A DNA stretch of 48,036 nucleotides, taken from NCBI GenBank assembly GCA_021778035.1, contig JAJYCY010000010.1:1-48036 (forward strand), read 5' to 3'. Below the pieces are notes generated by a model. It saw only the letters and a list, made by a program, of their open reading frames with translations, did no database searches and had not been told where the DNA came from. The position numbers and the translations under genes were made by a program. Source of the DNA: Pseudomonadota bacterium (GTDB taxonomy: Bacteria; Pseudomonadota; Gammaproteobacteria; Acidiferrobacterales; UBA6901). Shown one piece after another: positions 9,529-19,519 of the stretch (its first letter is position 1; the number at the start of each line of letters is the position of its first letter).

Positions 9529-10444
9529 AGCGGCTGGGCATATTCAAGGGGCGACTCTTGAATCGCTTGTAGGTCCACAGATACTGTTCCGGCATCTCCC
9601 GCACGGCCTGCTCGATCGCGGCATTGAGACATGTGGCGTCGGCAACCGGGTCGGCAGAAGGGAAGTTCGGCAGCGGCGGCTTCATGATCACTTCGTAGCC
9701 CCGGCCGAACGGGAGCAGGCGCGTGTAGCAGGGTATGACCGCAGCCCGCGCCAGCCGGGCAATCCGGCTCGGGGCGGTCAGGGTCGCTGTCGGCACGCCG
9801 AAAAAAGGCGCAAACACGGACGGCGCGCCTCCGGGGTCCTGGTCCGGCAGGTAGTAGAACGGCCGGCCCTCGCGCAACAGCCGCACGAGCGGAAGCAGAT
9901 CGGAGCTGCGCTCTATCATGACGCCCCCGAAGCGGGACCGTCCGCGCCGCATCACGCGGTCGAACACCGGATTCTTGGGGCTTTTGTACATGCTGACCAT
10001 CGGATGCTCCTGGGACAACCTGAGTCCGGCGATCTCCAGAACCACGAAATGCGGCGCCAGCAGGATTACGTGCTGGCCTGCGGCCAGTGCCGAGTCGTAG
10101 ATGAAGCGGTCGCGGAACCGCACCAGGCGGCGGAGTCTGTCACGCGACGCCCATATGCCGACCCCGATGCTCACGATTGCCTGCATGAACGCCCGGAAAG
10201 TCGCCCGGCGCAGGCGCTGGCGCGCCGCATCATCGAGGTCCGGGAAGCAGAGCGCCAGGTTCACGTCTGCCGTGTGGCGTGCACGGCTCGGAACCCGGGA
10301 TGCTATCTCTCCGAGCAGCGCACCCAGCACCCAGAGCAGCGGCAGCGGCAGCATGCTGAATGTGCGGAGCAGCGCCACCGCGGCCCAGGAAGGCCAGTAA
10401 CGGGGATGGTACAGCGGTGTGCTGCGTGGGTCAGGTTTGTTCAT
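9521..10444 (-). CDS. LpxL/HtrB-family lipid A acyltransferase (paralog 2)
   Basis: Start set at the internal Met (MNKPDPRSTPLYHPRYWPSW) of ORF 9521..10513; HFVVLE, YLPDQDPG, FAPFFGVPTATLT, PEQYLWTYKRFKSRP. Confidence 0.93.
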   Translation of the reverse strand: MNKPDPRSTPLYHPRYWPSWAAVALLRTFSMLPLPLLWVLGALLGEIASRVPSRARHTADVNLALCFPDLDDAARQRLRRATFRAFMQAIVSIGVGIWASRDRLRRLVRFRDRFIYDSALAAGQHVILLAPHFVVLEIAGLRLSQEHPMVSMYKSPKNPVFDRVMRRGRSRFGGVMIERSSDLLPLVRLLREGRPFYYLPDQDPGGAPSVFAPFFGVPTATLTAPSRIARLARAAVIPCYTRLLPFGRGYEVIMKPPLPNFPSADPVADATCLNAAIEQAVREMPEQYLWTYKRFKSRPLNMPSRYD

Positions 10445-11426
10445 AGGGAGACGGGGCACCACCCGGACGCGTCTTGAAATATTTGAAAGTCCACATGTAC
10501 TGCTCCGGCGCACCCAGTATGTGCCGTTCGAGCTCGGCGTTCATGCGCCGGGTGTCTTCGGCGAGATCGCCGCTCGGAAACCCCGGCAGCGCCGCGCCCA
10601 GACGGACCTCGTAACCCTTCCCGTGCGGCAGGCGATAGGTAAAGCACGGGAGAACGGCCGCGTCGCAGATCTGCGCGAGCCGGCCCAGGGTGGTAAGACG
10701 CGCCGCTTCGGTGCCCAGAAAAGGCACAAAAATGGAGCCCTGGACACCGAAGTCCTCGTCCGGAAGGTAGTAAAAACCCAGACCCCGCTGGATTTCGCGG
10801 ATGACCGGACGCAATCCCTGTTCGCGCTCGAGCATGCGGCCCCGTGGATCAAACCGCTTGCGCCCATTGGCCATGAACCAGTCGAGCAGCGGGTTGCGCA
10901 TTGGCTTGATCATCCCAAGCAGGGGGAACCTCGCGGACATTGCCGCGGCCCCAAATTCCAGCGCGACGAAATGGGCTGTCAGGAGAATGATCCTGCGGCC
11001 CTGGCGGTGGAGGGTTTCATAGTGCTCCAGACCAGTGATGCGCACCCATCGCCCAAGCTTGGCCGGGTTTCCGAACCAGAGCATGGGGAAATCCAGCAGG
11101 CACTGCGCATAGACCCGGAAATGCCGGCGGACCAGCTGTCTGCGGGCAGCTTCCGCCATGGCGGGGAAACACAGCGCGATGTTGACGCGGGCGACGCGCC
11201 GGCGCTTCGCGCTGAGCAGCCGGTAAATGTCGCCAACAAACGAGCCAAACCCGCTTCGCACCGGGGCCGGCAGCATAGAAATGCCCCATAGCAGCGCCAT
11301 GCCGATCCAGACACCCCAGTAGCTGGGAAGGAGGTAAGAGGCACGGAAACGTGGTGCGTGATAGGGATGACGGTCCTCAGGATCAGCTGCGGGCTGCGGC
11401 AAAGAATGCCGTACTGGCCTTATCAT
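10431..11426 (-). CDS. LpxL/HtrB-family lipid A acyltransferase (paralog 3)
   Basis: ORF 10431..11474, likely start at CAT 11424-11426 (MIRPVRHSLPQ...); HFVALE, YLPDEDFG, FVPFLGTEAARLT, PEQYMWTFKYFKTRP. Confidence 0.92.
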   Translation of the reverse strand: MIRPVRHSLPQPAADPEDRHPYHAPRFRASYLLPSYWGVWIGMALLWGISMLPAPVRSGFGSFVGDIYRLLSAKRRRVARVNIALCFPAMAEAARRQLVRRHFRVYAQCLLDFPMLWFGNPAKLGRWVRITGLEHYETLHRQGRRIILLTAHFVALEFGAAAMSARFPLLGMIKPMRNPLLDWFMANGRKRFDPRGRMLEREQGLRPVIREIQRGLGFYYLPDEDFGVQGSIFVPFLGTEAARLTTLGRLAQICDAAVLPCFTYRLPHGKGYEVRLGAALPGFPSGDLAEDTRRMNAELERHILGAPEQYMWTFKYFKTRPGGAPSPYEQT

Positions 11427-11604
11427 GGCTATCACTAAGCCACCGTAAGGCAATAAATCCTGATTAAATACCATTAATGATCCACTCTACGAGTAAATAA
11501 AGCTATTGTAGCAAAATAATTCCCACTGTAATTCATATATGCCGTATTATCTTAGGAAGACATCCGTATACCATGCATTGTGGGAATATAATTATGTAAA
11601 ACCA

Positions 11605-12429
11605 CTAAAAATCAGATAATTGATCTCTACTATCCGCATATTGGTGATACTCTGAGTCTTGAGTGGGTTTGTATGCAGTTCTCCCACCCTCCTGCATTAA
11701 TGGCCGCATGGCATGCAGCAGGTTGGCAAACAGCTGCGGGTGCGTCGCCTCCTCACGGGCCAGCAGTAACTTCATGTGCTGACGCTGGCTTGGCATGCGA
11801 AAGCAGGCCGGGCAATTGTCGGCGATCACGGGCAGGCCGGCCGTAGCGGCGAAATCCCGGAGCTGGCGCTCACGGACATAGATGAACGGGCGGATCACCC
11901 TCAGGTCACCGGCATCATTGAGGTAGTTGGCCTTCATGGTACGCAGGCTGCCACCATGAAAGGCGCTCATGAGGAAGGATTCGGCCAGATCATCGAGGTG
12001 CTGGGCCAGCACCAGCACATTGCAGCCCTGCTCACGCGCCGTGGCATAGAGGATTCCCCGGCGCATGCGTGCGCAGTAGGCACAGAACGACGTTCCCCGC
12101 AGGGTTCTGAGCGCCCGCTCCACGATCGGCTGGCGGCGGTAGTGGTAGGCAATCCCGAGTGCCGGCACGTAATCGCGCAGGCCGCCCGGATCAAATCCTT
12201 CGATCACGGGATCCACGGTGGCCGCCATCAGGCTGAAAGGCACCGGCGCTTTGTCCCGGAGATGCAGCAGGGTATGCAGCATGCCGAGGCTGTCCTTGCC
12301 GCCGGACAGCCCGAGCAGCAGACGGTCACCGGGGCGGATCATTCCGTAATCGGCGATCGCGCGACCGGCAGCGCGCAGGATGCTGCGCGGAGGGCGCTGG
12401 ACACGAACGGTGCTAGTTAGCGGACACAT
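11605..12429 (-). CDS. ttcA: tRNA 2-thiocytidine biosynthesis protein
   Basis: PP-loop LLLGLSGGKDSLGML, CAYC and CPAC cysteine pairs; start at MCPLTSTVRVQRPP (CAT 12427-12429). Confidence 0.9.
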   Translation of the reverse strand: MCPLTSTVRVQRPPRSILRAAGRAIADYGMIRPGDRLLLGLSGGKDSLGMLHTLLHLRDKAPVPFSLMAATVDPVIEGFDPGGLRDYVPALGIAYHYRRQPIVERALRTLRGTSFCAYCARMRRGILYATAREQGCNVLVLAQHLDDLAESFLMSAFHGGSLRTMKANYLNDAGDLRVIRPFIYVRERQLRDFAATAGLPVIADNCPACFRMPSQRQHMKLLLAREEATHPQLFANLLHAMRPLMQEGGRTAYKPTQDSEYHQYADSRDQLSDF

Positions 12430-12617
12430 GACCGAATTATTATGCCTTAAAAACGTGCCGAAAAGCCGGGAACGGAGCACGCGGGGCGCACCGGGACCAC
12501 GCGCGGTGCCGGCGCCGGTGGCCACTCCAGCCGTAACGCGGCGGGCGTGTCAATTTTGGCGCAGGTTCGCTACACTTGTTACCCGGTCAATGAATTATCG
12601 TCATTCAGGGAGCAGCG

Positions 12618-13811
12618 ATGGCAGACAGCTTTCTCTTCACTTCGGAATCGGTGTCTGAAGGTCACCCGGACAAGGTGTGCGACCAGATTTCGGACAGCGT
12701 GCTGGATGCGATCCTCGCACAGCACAAAGGGGCGCGCGTCGCCTGCGAAACCCTGGTAAAGAACAATCTCATCGTACTGGCCGGGGAAATCACGACCAGC
12801 GCCAACATCGACGTCGAAAAGGTCGCCAGGGAAGCCGTCCGCTCGATCGGCTATACCGATGAAATGGGATTCGGTCCTGACAGCTGTACCGTGCTGACCG
12901 CCATCGGCCGGCAGTCGCCGCATATCGCCCAGGGGGTAGACGAAGGCCGGGGCCTCGATCTGGAGCAGGGTGCGGGCGATCAGGGTTTGATGTTCGGCTA
13001 TGCCACCAGCGAAACCCCCGAACTGATGCCGATGCCCATCTCCCTGGCACACCGCCTCGTGAAGCGCCAGTCCGACGTGCGCAAGAGCGGGCGGCTCGGC
13101 TGGCTTCGGCCCGACGCCAAGTCCCAGGTCACGGTGCGGTATGTCAACGGCAAGCCCGCCGGCATAGACGCCGTGGTCCTGTCGACCCAGCACGCTCCCG
13201 GCGTCAGCTACGATACGATCAAAGAGGCCGTGATCGAGGAGATCGTCAAGCCGGTGCTGCCGAAGGAGTGGCTCGGCAGGGACACCAAGTACTTTATCAA
13301 TCCTACCGGCGCATTCGAGATCGGCGGCCCGGTAGGCGACGCCGGCCTGACCGGCCGCAAGATCATCGTTGACACCTACGGCGGCATGGCCAGACACGGT
13401 GGCGGTGCGTTTTCCGGAAAGGATCCGTCAAAGGTTGACCGCTCGGCCGCTTATGCCGGGCGCTATGTTGCCAAGAATGTGGTTGCAGCCGGCCTCGCCG
13501 ACCGGTGCGAGATCCAGATCGCCTACGCCATCGGAATTGCCCGTCCGGTATCGGTGCATGTCGATACATTTGGCACGGGCAGAATGCCTGATGGCCAGAT
13601 CGCGGAACTGGTCTGCGCGCACTTCGATCTGCGTCCCAAAGGCATCATCCAGATGCTCGACCTGCTGCGCCCGATCTACGCGGCAACGGCGGCCTATGGA
13701 CATTTCGGACGTTCGGAGCCAGCTTTCAGCTGGGAGCGGACGGACCGGGCAGAGCAGCTGCGCGAGGCAGCAGGCCTGAAGCCTGGTGCGCGCAACGCCG
13801 CTACCGCGTAA
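12618..13811 (+). CDS. metK: S-adenosylmethionine synthetase
   Basis: 397 aa; [51 protein letters not shown]. Confidence 0.98.
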   Translation: MADSFLFTSESVSEGHPDKVCDQISDSVLDAILAQHKGARVACETLVKNNLIVLAGEITTSANIDVEKVAREAVRSIGYTDEMGFGPDSCTVLTAIGRQSPHIAQGVDEGRGLDLEQGAGDQGLMFGYATSETPELMPMPISLAHRLVKRQSDVRKSGRLGWLRPDAKSQVTVRYVNGKPAGIDAVVLSTQHAPGVSYDTIKEAVIEEIVKPVLPKEWLGRDTKYFINPTGAFEIGGPVGDAGLTGRKIIVDTYGGMARHGGGAFSGKDPSKVDRSAAYAGRYVAKNVVAAGLADRCEIQIAYAIGIARPVSVHVDTFGTGRMPDGQIAELVCAHFDLRPKGIIQMLDLLRPIYAATAAYGHFGRSEPAFSWERTDRAEQLREAAGLKPGARNAATA

Positions 13812-13871
13812 CCGGCTTTCGCCGTTCCGGGCGATATCGACATGCTCTGGCCAGCGGCCAGGCACAGTAAC

Positions 13872-13952
13872 TTCCAAGGAGCGTTGCGACCCCGCTGCCA
13901 GCTGGACGGGGCCAGGCTTGGCGGGGACTGCGACTGAGACAACGGCGCTCCT
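13872..13952 (+). ncRNA. S-adenosylhomocysteine (SAH) riboswitch in the ahcY leader
   Basis: CCAAGGAGCGTTGCGACCCC...GGGGCCAGGCTTGG...CAACGGCGCTCC resembles the SAH riboswitch consensus. Pairings seen: GGAGCG (13878-13883) with CGCTCC (13946-13951); CCCCG with CGGGG; pseudoknot CCAAG (13874-13878) with CTTGG (13917-13921). Lies directly upstream of ahcY. Confidence 0.92.
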
Positions 13953-13971
13953 TACATACCGGAGTTATGTG

Positions 13972-15393
13972 ATGAACGCAGTCGTCAATCCGAAGTTCAA
14001 GGATTACAAGGTTGCCGATATCGGGCTTGCCGCATGGGGGCGCAAGGAGATCGAGATCGCCCAGACCGAGATGCCCGGTCTTATGGCACTGCGCGAAGAA
14101 TTCTCTGCGCAGCAGCCCCTCAAGGGCGCCCGGATTTCCGGGTCACTGCACATGACCATCCAGACGGCGGTGCTCATCGAGACGCTGACAGCGCTCGGGG
14201 CAAAAGTGCGCTGGGCATCCTGCAACATCTTTTCCACCCAGGATCATGCGGCGTCGGCCATGGCGGCGGCTGGAATTCCGGTGTTTGCCTGGAAAGGAGA
14301 GACCATCGAGGAGTACTGGTGGTGCACCCGGCAGGCGCTTACCTGGCCCGATGGCGAAGGGCCGAACATGATCCTGGATGATGGCGGTGACGCCACCCTG
14401 CTCGTGCACAAGGGTGCCGAGTTCGAGCGCGCCGGCAGCGTGCCATCCGCCGGGGAAAATTCGAGCGAGGAGTGGAGGGTATTTCTCGACCAGCTACGCG
14501 AGAGCCTGACCGCCAGTCCCGGAAAATGGGGCCGCATGGCACGCGGCATCCGGGGCGTGACCGAGGAAACAACCACCGGCGTTCACCGTCTGTACCAGAT
14601 GCAGCAGCGCGGCGAACTGATGTTCCCCGCCATGAACGTCAATGATTCGGTGACAAAATCGAAATTTGACAATCTTTACGGCTGCCGGGAATCACTTATT
14701 GATGGCATCAAGCGTGCCACCGACGTGATGATTGCCGGAAAAATCTGTGTGGTGCTCGGCTACGGTGACGTCGGGAAAGGGTGTGCGCAGGCGTTTCGCG
14801 GAATGGGGGCTACGGTGTGGATCACCGAAATTGATCCCATCTGCGCGCTGCAGGCAGCGATGGAGGGCTACCGGGTTGTCACCATGGACGAAGCCGCGTC
14901 GTTGGGCGACATCTTCGTGACGGCCACCGGGAACGTCAGTGTCATCACACACGCACACATGCTGTTGATGAAAAACGAAGCTATCGTGTGCAACATCGGA
15001 CACTTCGACGCGGAAATCGATATCGCCTCCCTTGAACAGTACCCGTGGGAAGAGATCAAGCCGCAGGTTGACCACGTCCTGCTGCCGGACGGCCGGAAAC
15101 TGATCGTTCTTGCCAAGGGACGGCTGGTGAACCTCGGGTGTGCAACCGGACACCCCAGTTTCGTGATGTCGGCATCCTTTTCAAACCAGACGATCGCGCA
15201 GATCGAGCTGTTTACCCGCAGCAGCGAATACGGGAAACAGGTTTACACGCTGCCCAAGAGGCTGGATGAGAAGGTTGCCCGCCTGCACCTCAAGAAGATC
15301 GGCGCCCGCCTTACGCAGCTGTCCGGCGAACAGGCGGCATACATCGGCGTGCCGGTCGAAGGCCCTTACAAGCCGGATCACTACCGCTACTGA
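13972..15393 (+). CDS. ahcY: Adenosylhomocysteinase
   Basis: ORF 13786..15393 with start at [54 protein letters not shown]-terminal KPDHYRY. Confidence 0.98.
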   Translation: MNAVVNPKFKDYKVADIGLAAWGRKEIEIAQTEMPGLMALREEFSAQQPLKGARISGSLHMTIQTAVLIETLTALGAKVRWASCNIFSTQDHAASAMAAAGIPVFAWKGETIEEYWWCTRQALTWPDGEGPNMILDDGGDATLLVHKGAEFERAGSVPSAGENSSEEWRVFLDQLRESLTASPGKWGRMARGIRGVTEETTTGVHRLYQMQQRGELMFPAMNVNDSVTKSKFDNLYGCRESLIDGIKRATDVMIAGKICVVLGYGDVGKGCAQAFRGMGATVWITEIDPICALQAAMEGYRVVTMDEAASLGDIFVTATGNVSVITHAHMLLMKNEAIVCNIGHFDAEIDIASLEQYPWEEIKPQVDHVLLPDGRKLIVLAKGRLVNLGCATGHPSFVMSASFSNQTIAQIELFTRSSEYGKQVYTLPKRLDEKVARLHLKKIGARLTQLSGEQAAYIGVPVEGPYKPDHYRY

Positions 15394-15451
15394 TTTCCGG
15401 ATTGGTCAGGACCTATCCGGGACGCCCGGTCAGCCCCTTCTGAAGGCACCC

Positions 15452-16297
15452 ATGGAATCGCAGAGAAGGCACGGACGGACTTTCAGCTTCGAGTTTTTCC
15501 CCCCCAAGACCGGCGAGGGCAAGGAAAGCCTTCGCCGCACTGCGGCGCAGCTGGCGCAGCTTGGGCCACGCTTCATGTCCGTGACCTTCGGCGCCGGAGG
15601 AAGCACGCGTGAGGGAACGTTCGAGACGGTCAGGGATATCCAGGGCGCCGGGATGGATGCCGCGCCGCACCTCTCCTGCATCGGATCGTCGCGTGACCAG
15701 CTGCGCCAGATACTGCGCAGCTACATGGCGCTCGGGGTACATCATGTGGTTGCCCTGCGCGGTGACCTGCCTTCGGGCACGGTAGCGGCCGGCGAACTGC
15801 GCTACGCGAGCGAATTGGTCGAGTTCATCCGCGCGGAGACCGGACCCCATTTTCATATCGAGGTTGCCGCGTACCCGGAAACCCACCCGCAGGCGGTAAG
15901 TGCTGCCGCCGACCGGCTCAATTTCCAGCGCAAGGTGCTGGCCGGTGCCGACTCCGCCATCACGCAGTATTTCTACAATGCGGACGCCTATTTTCGTTTC
16001 GTCGACGACTGCGAGAGTCTGGGGCTGGATATCCCGATTGTTCCGGGAATCATGCCAATCACGAACTTCAAGCAGCTGGCGCGCTTTTCGGATGCCTGTG
16101 GCGCGGAAATACCCCGCTGGATCCGCCGCCGTCTCGAGGACTATGGTGATGACCTCGACGCCCTGCGCGCGTTCGGACTGGATGTCACCACCGATCTCTG
16201 CGACCGCCTGCTTGTCGCCGGTGCGCCCGGCCTGCATTTCTATACGCTGAACCGCGCAGGCCCGGCAAGCACCGTCTGGGAACGGCTCGGACTTTGA
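15452..16297 (+). CDS. metF: 5,10-methylenetetrahydrofolate reductase
   Basis: Start MESQRRHGRTFSFEFFPPKTGEG; FEFFPPK, VTFGAGGSTREGT, VALRGDLP, PGIMPITNFKQL. Confidence 0.96.
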   Translation: MESQRRHGRTFSFEFFPPKTGEGKESLRRTAAQLAQLGPRFMSVTFGAGGSTREGTFETVRDIQGAGMDAAPHLSCIGSSRDQLRQILRSYMALGVHHVVALRGDLPSGTVAAGELRYASELVEFIRAETGPHFHIEVAAYPETHPQAVSAAADRLNFQRKVLAGADSAITQYFYNADAYFRFVDDCESLGLDIPIVPGIMPITNFKQLARFSDACGAEIPRWIRRRLEDYGDDLDALRAFGLDVTTDLCDRLLVAGAPGLHFYTLNRAGPASTVWERLGL

Positions 16298-16457
16298 ACC
16301 CCGTCGCGCGGGCCGGCGCCGGTGACCCCCCGGCTTCCGGCGCGGTCCCGGCGTTGCGACGACCACGGATGGCGGGAGCGTGCCGCAGCGATATACTCTT
16401 CGTCCGGGGCAGGCAGCTAGCTGTGTCTGGTGATAGCGGAGGCCGTCGGCGGAATAC

Positions 16458-16970
16458 ATGACTTCGGGACAGTACAGACTCGCGCTGGCAAGCATTCTCC
16501 TGGTGCAGATCTCCGGGTTCGTGCTGCTGTGGATGCGGATTCCCGCTGCGCCGCCCCGCAGCCTGCCGGCACCCGCGGTTCCCCAGATCATGCCCGGAAG
16601 CGCGCGCAGCGCCGTCCGGATCCCGCAGGATCAGATGCTGCGGCAGGCCATCCAGTCGGTGCTGAAACAGGAGCTTGCCCCCTACCTGCCTCAGCTTGCG
16701 GCCCGGGCCCGGATGCGGCGCGCCGCCGCGGGTGCGCCCGGCGTCGGAGTCGCGCCGGCGAATCCAGCCAGCCGCCGGGCCATGCAACAGTCCGACGCGA
16801 TCGTGGACCGTGCCCTGGCGAGCGGCGTGTGGACCAACGCGGACAGCGCGGCGCTGCTGCAGGTGGCGCCGGATCTGTCAGAGAGCCAGCGGGAAAAACT
16901 GCTTGACCGGATTTTTGGCGCGATCAATACCCAGCAGATGAAACCGGCGGGATCACTGCCTTCGCTCTAG
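16458..16970 (+). CDS. Hypothetical protein with N-terminal membrane anchor
   Basis: 170 aa; hydrophobic N-terminus (YRLALASILLVQISGFVLLWM) then a Pro/Ala/Arg-rich region; no family recognised. Confidence 0.65.
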   Translation: MTSGQYRLALASILLVQISGFVLLWMRIPAAPPRSLPAPAVPQIMPGSARSAVRIPQDQMLRQAIQSVLKQELAPYLPQLAARARMRRAAAGAPGVGVAPANPASRRAMQQSDAIVDRALASGVWTNADSAALLQVAPDLSESQREKLLDRIFGAINTQQMKPAGSLPSL

Positions 16971-17011
16971 ACGGAGTGAGTCGGCCAGCCGGTTTTCGGG
17001 AGAACGAAAAG

Positions 17012-17407
17012 ATGAAACAGGTCATGCTGGCAATTGCCATAGCCTGCGCCATGCTGCCGGTTTCCGCGTCGGCGCAGGGCGACTACGTTCCGGGTTACGT
17101 TTACGTCGGACCGGACAGCGAGTACATGTATGGCACCTTCAATAACCGTTTCAACACGGCACCGACCGCCACGCGGACCTATATCGGGGCCGGCGGCTAT
17201 GCGGGCGGACTGCTCTACTTCTATGGCGAAGACGCGGATGGACACTATTTCTATTGCTACATTCCGCCGACCAGCCCCATCTACCAGGCCGCGGTCGAAA
17301 TCAAGAATACACTCGGCGATGGATCGCTGCTGTCGGTTGAGCGCACACCTCCATCCAGCGAGTGCACCTCGGTCTATTCGGCGAAGGCCTCGCATTATCT
17401 CAACTGA
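17012..17407 (+). CDS. Hypothetical secreted protein
   Basis: Start MKQVMLAIAIACAMLPVSASAQG, a clear signal peptide; Tyr/Gly-rich mature region; two or more Cys; no family recognised. Confidence 0.7.
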   Translation: MKQVMLAIAIACAMLPVSASAQGDYVPGYVYVGPDSEYMYGTFNNRFNTAPTATRTYIGAGGYAGGLLYFYGEDADGHYFYCYIPPTSPIYQAAVEIKNTLGDGSLLSVERTPPSSECTSVYSAKASHYLN

Positions 17408-17638
17408 TCCGTGTCGCGACGGGCATTCACCAGCACCGGACGGCGCTGAGGCTGGTGCCCGACTGCCGCATGCGGCGGGTCGAGGGGCAACTCGTGGTTC
17501 CGGTCGCTGTGGAAATCGCGCTTTACTCCTGCAAGATCCGGCTGGGACACTGACGCCGGGCCCGGTGCGGTTTCCGGCCTGTTGGCGCAGCGGGCGGCCC
17601 TGCCGGCGGTACATGCCTTCATTTGGTCCATATTCATG

Positions 17639-17644
17639 TATAAT
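17639..17644 (+). promoter_or_regulatory. Candidate sigma70 -10 element upstream of typA
   Basis: Perfect TATAAT; the -35 region is weak (CTTCAT at 17617-17622). Confidence 0.45.
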
Positions 17645-17679
17645 GCCCGCCCTTTTTGCACCTCCACCGGGGTAGCGGC

Positions 17680-19500
17680 TTGATCCAGAATCTACGCAAT
17701 ATTGCCATCATCGCGCATGTCGACCATGGCAAGACCACACTTGTGGATAAACTGCTCCAGCAGTCGGGAACCTTTGCGCCGCACCAGCAGGTCGGTACGC
17801 GGGTGATGGACTCTAATGACCTGGAGAAGGAACGCGGCATCACCATTCTGGCCAAGAATACCGCCATACGCTGGAACGGCTACCGCATCAACATCATCGA
17901 TACGCCGGGGCATGCCGATTTCGGCGGGGAAGTCGAACGTGTGCTGTCGATGGTCGATTCAGTGCTGCTGCTCGTGGATGCGACAGACGGTCCGATGCCG
18001 CAGACGCGGTTTGTGACACGCAAGGCTTTCGGCCAGGGCCTGAAACCGATTGTTGTGATCAACAAGATCGACCGGCCAGGCGCGCGCCCAAACTGGGTGC
18101 TGGACCAGACGTTCGACCTGTTCGACAAGCTCGGCGCCACCGAGCAGCAGCTCGATTTTCCGGTGATCTACGCGTCCGCGCTGAACGGCTATGCCGGACT
18201 GCAGCCCGATGTGCGGGCAGGCGACATGACGCCGCTGTTCGAGACGATCGTTCAGCACGTTGCGGCGCCGGATGTCGACCTCACCGGGCCTTTTCAGATG
18301 CAGGTTTCGAGTCTCGACTATTCCAGTTACGTGGGTGCCATCGCGGTCGGGCGCATCAAGCGCGGAAAAATCAAGCCCAACCAGCCGGTTTCGGTTGTCG
18401 AGAAATCCGGGAAATCGCGGTCGGCACGGGTACTGCAGGTGCTTGGCTTCCTGGGCTTGGAGCGGACGGAGGTTGCGGAAGCGTCGGCTGGCGACATCGT
18501 TGCCCTGACCGGCATCGATTCCCCGCACATTTCCGACACGCTCTGCGATCCCGCGGCGCTGGAAGCCCTGCCACTGCTGTCCGTCGATGAACCCACGGTG
18601 ACGATGTCGTTCGAGGTAAACAATTCGCCTTTTGCCGGCAGGGACGGCAAATACGTGACCAGCCGGCAGCTTCGCGAGCGCCTCGAGCGTGAGCTGATCA
18701 CCAATGTGGCGCTACGCGTGGAAGATACCGGCAGCCCGGACAAGTTCCGCGTGTCCGGGCGCGGTGAACTGCATCTCGGGATTCTTATCGAGAACATGCG
18801 CCGTGAGGGCTATGAGCTGGGGGTGTCGCGCCCGCAAGTGATCATCAAGGAAGTCGATGGTGAGAAACAGGAGCCGTACGAGCTGGTCACCGTAGACGTC
18901 GAAAGCCAGCACCAGGGATCGGTGATGGAGAAACTCGGCGCACGCAAAGGCGATTTGCTCAACATGGAACCGGACGGAAAGGGCCGGGTTCGTCTGGAAT
19001 ACATGATTCCGGCACGTGGTCTGATCGGATTCCAGACCGAATTCCTGACGGCGACGGCCGGAAGCGGCCTCATCTATCACGTGTTTGACCACTACGGTCC
19101 GCTGAAGAAAGGCGAGACCGGCGGGCGCATAAACGGGGTGCTGATATCAAACGGGATGGGCACCAGTGTGGCCTATGCGCTGTGGAACCTGCAGGAACGG
19201 GGACGGATGTTCGTTTCGCCAGGGGAGGAGCTTTATGAGGGGATGATCGTGGGCATCCATTCCCGCGACAATGACCTGGTCGTCAACGCCATGAAGGGCA
19301 AACAGCTCACGAACGTGCGGGCATCGGGTTCGGACGACGCCATCATCCTTACGCCGCCGATCCAGCTCACGCTGGAGCGGGCGCTTGAATTCATCGAGGA
19401 TGATGAGCTGGTTGAGGTGACGCCAGGCCACATCCGTCTGCGCAAGCGCCACCTCAAGGAGACAGACCGCAAGCGCGCTGAACGCAGTGCGGCAATCTGA
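17680..19500 (+). CDS. typA: Translational GTPase TypA/BipA
   Basis: TTG start giving (M)[55 protein letters not shown]. Confidence 0.97.
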   Translation: MIQNLRNIAIIAHVDHGKTTLVDKLLQQSGTFAPHQQVGTRVMDSNDLEKERGITILAKNTAIRWNGYRINIIDTPGHADFGGEVERVLSMVDSVLLLVDATDGPMPQTRFVTRKAFGQGLKPIVVINKIDRPGARPNWVLDQTFDLFDKLGATEQQLDFPVIYASALNGYAGLQPDVRAGDMTPLFETIVQHVAAPDVDLTGPFQMQVSSLDYSSYVGAIAVGRIKRGKIKPNQPVSVVEKSGKSRSARVLQVLGFLGLERTEVAEASAGDIVALTGIDSPHISDTLCDPAALEALPLLSVDEPTVTMSFEVNNSPFAGRDGKYVTSRQLRERLERELITNVALRVEDTGSPDKFRVSGRGELHLGILIENMRREGYELGVSRPQVIIKEVDGEKQEPYELVTVDVESQHQGSVMEKLGARKGDLLNMEPDGKGRVRLEYMIPARGLIGFQTEFLTATAGSGLIYHVFDHYGPLKKGETGGRINGVLISNGMGTSVAYALWNLQERGRMFVSPGEELYEGMIVGIHSRDNDLVVNAMKGKQLTNVRASGSDDAIILTPPIQLTLERALEFIEDDELVEVTPGHIRLRKRHLKETDRKRAERSAAI

Positions 19501-19519
19501 CGCCGGCTTCCGGCGTCAG
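19497..19519. terminator. Bidirectional hairpin between convergent typA and prfC
   Basis: CTGACGCCGG-CTT-CCGGCGTCAG: perfect 10-bp stem with 3-nt loop, containing the typA TGA (19498-19500) and the prfC stop (TCA 19516-19518). No T tract follows. Confidence 0.6.

Noticed and set aside
12540-12617. Possible SAM-responsive riboswitch upstream of metK
   Set aside because: Only a 5-bp AATGA/TCATT inverted repeat was seen; no match to any SAM riboswitch core I can recognise.
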